The notes under the pieces were generated by a model. The model was not told the DNA's origin, did not search any database, and was given only the letters and a program-made list of their open reading frames with translations. From JBAYJY01 sp041664945 (GTDB lineage: Bacteria > UBP15 > UBA6099), in NCBI GenBank assembly GCA_041664945.1, contig JBAYJY010000215.1, forward strand, positions 1-7,243: a stretch of 7,243 nt of DNA. Reading direction: 5' to 3'. Shown here piece after piece: positions 5,079-7,243 of this stretch (the stretch's first letter is position 1; each line of letters opens with the position of its first letter). A program made the position numbers and the translations under genes.

Positions 5079-7243
5079 TCATTCCCCATCAATAACTTCG
5101 CGTATTTTTCTGCGAAGGCTTTTGAAATCATACGGTTTTTGAAGGAAATGGCGGGCGCCTTTGTTTTCTAATTCAACCGTATGCGAATCCCTGCTGAACC
5201 CCGTGCATATTATGACCTTTAGACGAGGATTGATTTTCATCAGCGCGTCAAAAGTTTCTTTGCCGTCTTCCGCTTTGGGCATTCTGACGTCGAGAAGAAC
5301 GACTGCAATTTCGTCAGCATGCTTTTTATACAAATCGACGGCTTGCAGGCCGCTTTCGGCTGTCAGAGCGCCGAATCCGTCCGAGCCAAGCGACTCGGCG
5401 GTGACATCAAGGTAGTCTCTGTCATCGTCGACGATAAGAATGGTTTCACTGTTTAAGGCGGTGTCAGCGGCGTGGATGATTTTGAATGAAATTTCCGATT
5501 CGTTGGATGCCGGAATGAAAACTTCGAAAACCGTTCCAATGTTTGGTTTGCTGTCAACGCAAAGAGCGCCGCCGTGGTTCCGGATTATCCCGAGCGACAC
5601 CGGAAGACCGAGGCCGGTTCCTTTGCCTTTCGCTTTTGTTGTGAAGAACGGCTCGAAAATTCGTTCGAGCACCTCCGCCGGCATTCCGGTTCCTGTGTCG
5701 ATTATCTGGATGACGCAGTATTTGATGTTGTCGAGATCAGGATAGGATCGTTGCAATTCAGCGCTTGGAACAGTCTCGAATGTTTTTATCGTGAGAGCGC
5801 CTCCGTTAGGCATTGAATCGGCGGCGTTCATGCAGATGTTCAGAAGAGCCTGCTGAATCTGATTCGAGTCGGCGCTGATATTGGCGATATCTTCCATCAG
5901 AGTGGTTTCGAAAGAAATATTTTTATCGACTGTCCTCTTAAGCATGTCGATGACTTCATTGACAATGCCGTTCACGGAGTGTGGTTTGACGTCGAGTTTT
6001 TCTTTTCGCGCAAAAGTGAGGAGCTTCATGGTGAGATCGCGCGCGCGCCGCGAGGATTTGAGAATGCGCTGGACACGCTTGTTATTAGGATCATCCTCCG
6101 GAAGAGTGGCGAGGATTGTGTCGGTTGATCCCATGATCACGGCGAGGATGTTATTGAAGTCGTGAGCCATGCCGCCGGCGAGCGTTCCGATCGCCTCCAT
6201 TTTCTGGGCCTGAAACAATTGGGCCTGAAGGTTTTCCCATTCTTCCTCTCCGCGTTTTCTGCGGCGTCGCTCGCTCAGCATCATTCCCACCTCGCGGACA
6301 AGGAGGGAGAGCCGTTCGATTCTGTCTTTCTTGAAAGCGGCGGGCTTGTCGGAATACAGCATTACGCCGCCGCAGATGCGGCCCTCAACCGCAAGCGGAA
6401 TAGCAAGATTGGACGCGTATCCGAGTTCGAGCGCGTAATCCCGCCATCTTGTGAAACCAACGTCGTGAGCGAGATCGGAATAGCTAAATGGCGCTTGATC
6501 GAGTATCGCTCGGCACATCGCGCACCGCGCGTCGGGGCTGTTAGGCTCTCTGATGTCGAGAACAAGCCCGTCGAGGTATTTGTCTGCGTGTCCTGCCCAT
6601 ATATCAGGTTTCACAATGTTATTTTCATATTTGCCGTACCACGCCATTTTAAAACCGTAGTTTTCAATAATGGCGGATAGGAAAATATCCCATAGCATTG
6701 CTTCTGTCGCGTCCGGAGGAACACCGCGTGTCATCGCAAGAACCGATTGGAACGCGCTGTAATCGCGCATCGCTTCGTCGGCCTCCTTAAGATTCGTCAC
6801 ATCGGTCATGCTGAATCTCATTCCGTTGAGCTTGCCGTCTTTGATGATAGGCGATGAATTTATCAAAGCATAAAACATGGATCCGTCTTTGCGGATCATT
6901 CTGTATTCCTGTGGATCTAAACGCGCGCCGCTTTTCGTATTAGACAATCTTGATATTGCGAGCGCCCTGTCGTCGGGGTGTAGGTAATCCAATGTATGAA
7001 TGCCGGCTGCGGCGTCTGATTCATCTCCCCCGAAAGCTTCATGTCCCGCTCTGTTGATATATGTGATCATCATGTCGAGGTTGGTTTCCATGACAATTGT
7101 CGGAAGCATGTCGGCGGTCTCTTGAAATCTCGCTTCGATCTCGAGGCGCTCCGCTTCAGCTTTCTTCAGTTCAGTGACATCGGCAAGGCTGATTCTCATG
7201 CCGACGATCTTGCCTTCCTTTATGATAGGTGAGGCGGAAATAA
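5079..7243 (-). CDS. Hybrid sensor histidine kinase (PAS-PAS-GAF-HisKA-HATPase-REC), N-terminus cut by window edge
   Basis: The frame is open from its stop at 5079-5081 to the window end, and residues encoded upstream of the ATG at 7199 (ISASPIIKEGKIVG) continue a PAS domain, so that ATG is internal. Numbering from that Met: the end of one PAS domain, a second PAS (about 16-138), a GAF domain (about 150-312), and a coiled stretch leading to the HisKA box with phospho-accepting H346 in GGMAHDFNNIL. The ATPase domain follows, with N458 in the N box, DTGTGMP (501-507), FEPFFTTK (515-522) and GKGTGLGLP (525-533). A C-terminal receiver (about 585-706) has the acidic pocket D591-D593, phosphorylation site D637 in LLDVRMP, the conserved T in CTGF and the K in QKPYD. 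All catalytic residues look intact. The visible part has no transmembrane segment, so it appears cytosolic, but the missing N-terminus could hold one. Such kinases sense a signal through PAS/GAF and relay phosphate from His to Asp. No separate response regulator is visible, and the signal is unknown. Confidence 0.94.
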   Translation of the reverse strand, partial: ISASPIIKEGKIVGMRISLADVTELKKAEAERLEIEARFQETADMLPTIVMETNLDMMITYINRAGHEAFGGDESDAAAGIHTLDYLHPDDRALAISRLSNTKSGARLDPQEYRMIRKDGSMFYALINSSPIIKDGKLNGMRFSMTDVTNLKEADEAMRDYSAFQSVLAMTRGVPPDATEAMLWDIFLSAIIENYGFKMAWYGKYENNIVKPDIWAGHADKYLDGLVLDIREPNSPDARCAMCRAILDQAPFSYSDLAHDVGFTRWRDYALELGYASNLAIPLAVEGRICGGVMLYSDKPAAFKKDRIERLSLLVREVGMMLSERRRRKRGEEEWENLQAQLFQAQKMEAIGTLAGGMAHDFNNILAVIMGSTDTILATLPEDDPNNKRVQRILKSSRRARDLTMKLLTFARKEKLDVKPHSVNGIVNEVIDMLKRTVDKNISFETTLMEDIANISADSNQIQQALLNICMNAADSMPNGGALTIKTFETVPSAELQRSYPDLDNIKYCVIQIIDTGTGMPAEVLERIFEPFFTTKAKGKGTGLGLPVSLGIIRNHGGALCVDSKPNIGTVFEVFIPASNESEISFKIIHAADTALNSETILIVDDDRDYLDVTAESLGSDGFGALTAESGLQAVDLYKKHADEIAVVLLDVRMPKAEDGKETFDALMKINPRLKVIICTGFSRDSHTVELENKGARHFLQKPYDFKSLRRKIREVIDGE

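Noticed and set aside
6162..6680. 172-codon + strand open frame inside the kinase gene
   Set aside because: It is antisense to the conserved GAF and HisKA coding region, has no recognisable motif, and its composition follows the opposite strand's codons.
1..7243. CRISPR array, tRNA or rRNA genes, phage or transposase genes
   Set aside because: No direct repeat series, cloverleaf-like region, rRNA sequence or recombinase motif was seen on either strand.

Overview
The window is a 7.2-kb piece of a bacterial chromosome, cut inside a gene at both ends. GC content is moderate to high in the genes and clearly lower between them. Flavin and iron-sulfur NADH-oxidoreductase subunits suggest an anaerobic or fermentative energy metabolism. 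The sequence alone does not fix the phylum. A spacer repeat of a kind I recall from genomes of uncultivated bacteria and deltaproteobacteria would fit an environmental lineage, but this is a weak hint.

Positions 1-2836 (+ strand) hold a tight three-gene operon: the 3' half of a NuoE/HydC-like [2Fe-2S] subunit, a complete 617-residue NuoF/HydB-like flavoprotein with extra iron-sulfur domains at both ends, and a 238-residue NuoG/HoxU-like iron-sulfur subunit. Together they look like the NADH-oxidising diaphorase module of a soluble, possibly electron-bifurcating, multi-subunit enzyme such as a hydrogenase or formate dehydrogenase. No catalytic subunit (H-cluster, NiFe or molybdopterin) follows, so the partner must lie upstream of the window or elsewhere.

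Positions 2837-3020 form an AT-rich spacer containing an imperfect 78-bp palindrome that resembles an interspersed repeat. It ends 20 bp before rarA (3021-4382, +), a AAA+ replication and recombination maintenance ATPase. After 99 bp comes a small VOC/glyoxalase-fold protein (4482-5018, +) with a strong Shine-Dalgarno sequence and a possible promoter of its own.

Positions 5079-7243 (- strand) encode a hybrid sensor histidine kinase (PAS-PAS-GAF-HisKA-HATPase-REC) that converges on the VOC gene. The reading frame stays open to the window edge, so the protein is N-terminally truncated here. The visible parts of its two PAS domains are recent-looking duplicates 126 residues apart.

Only the three oxidoreductase genes form an obvious functional unit. 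The other genes look like unrelated neighbours. I do not see a clearly new system. The most useful leads are the unusual NuoG-like subunit with its missing catalytic partner, and the palindromic repeat.
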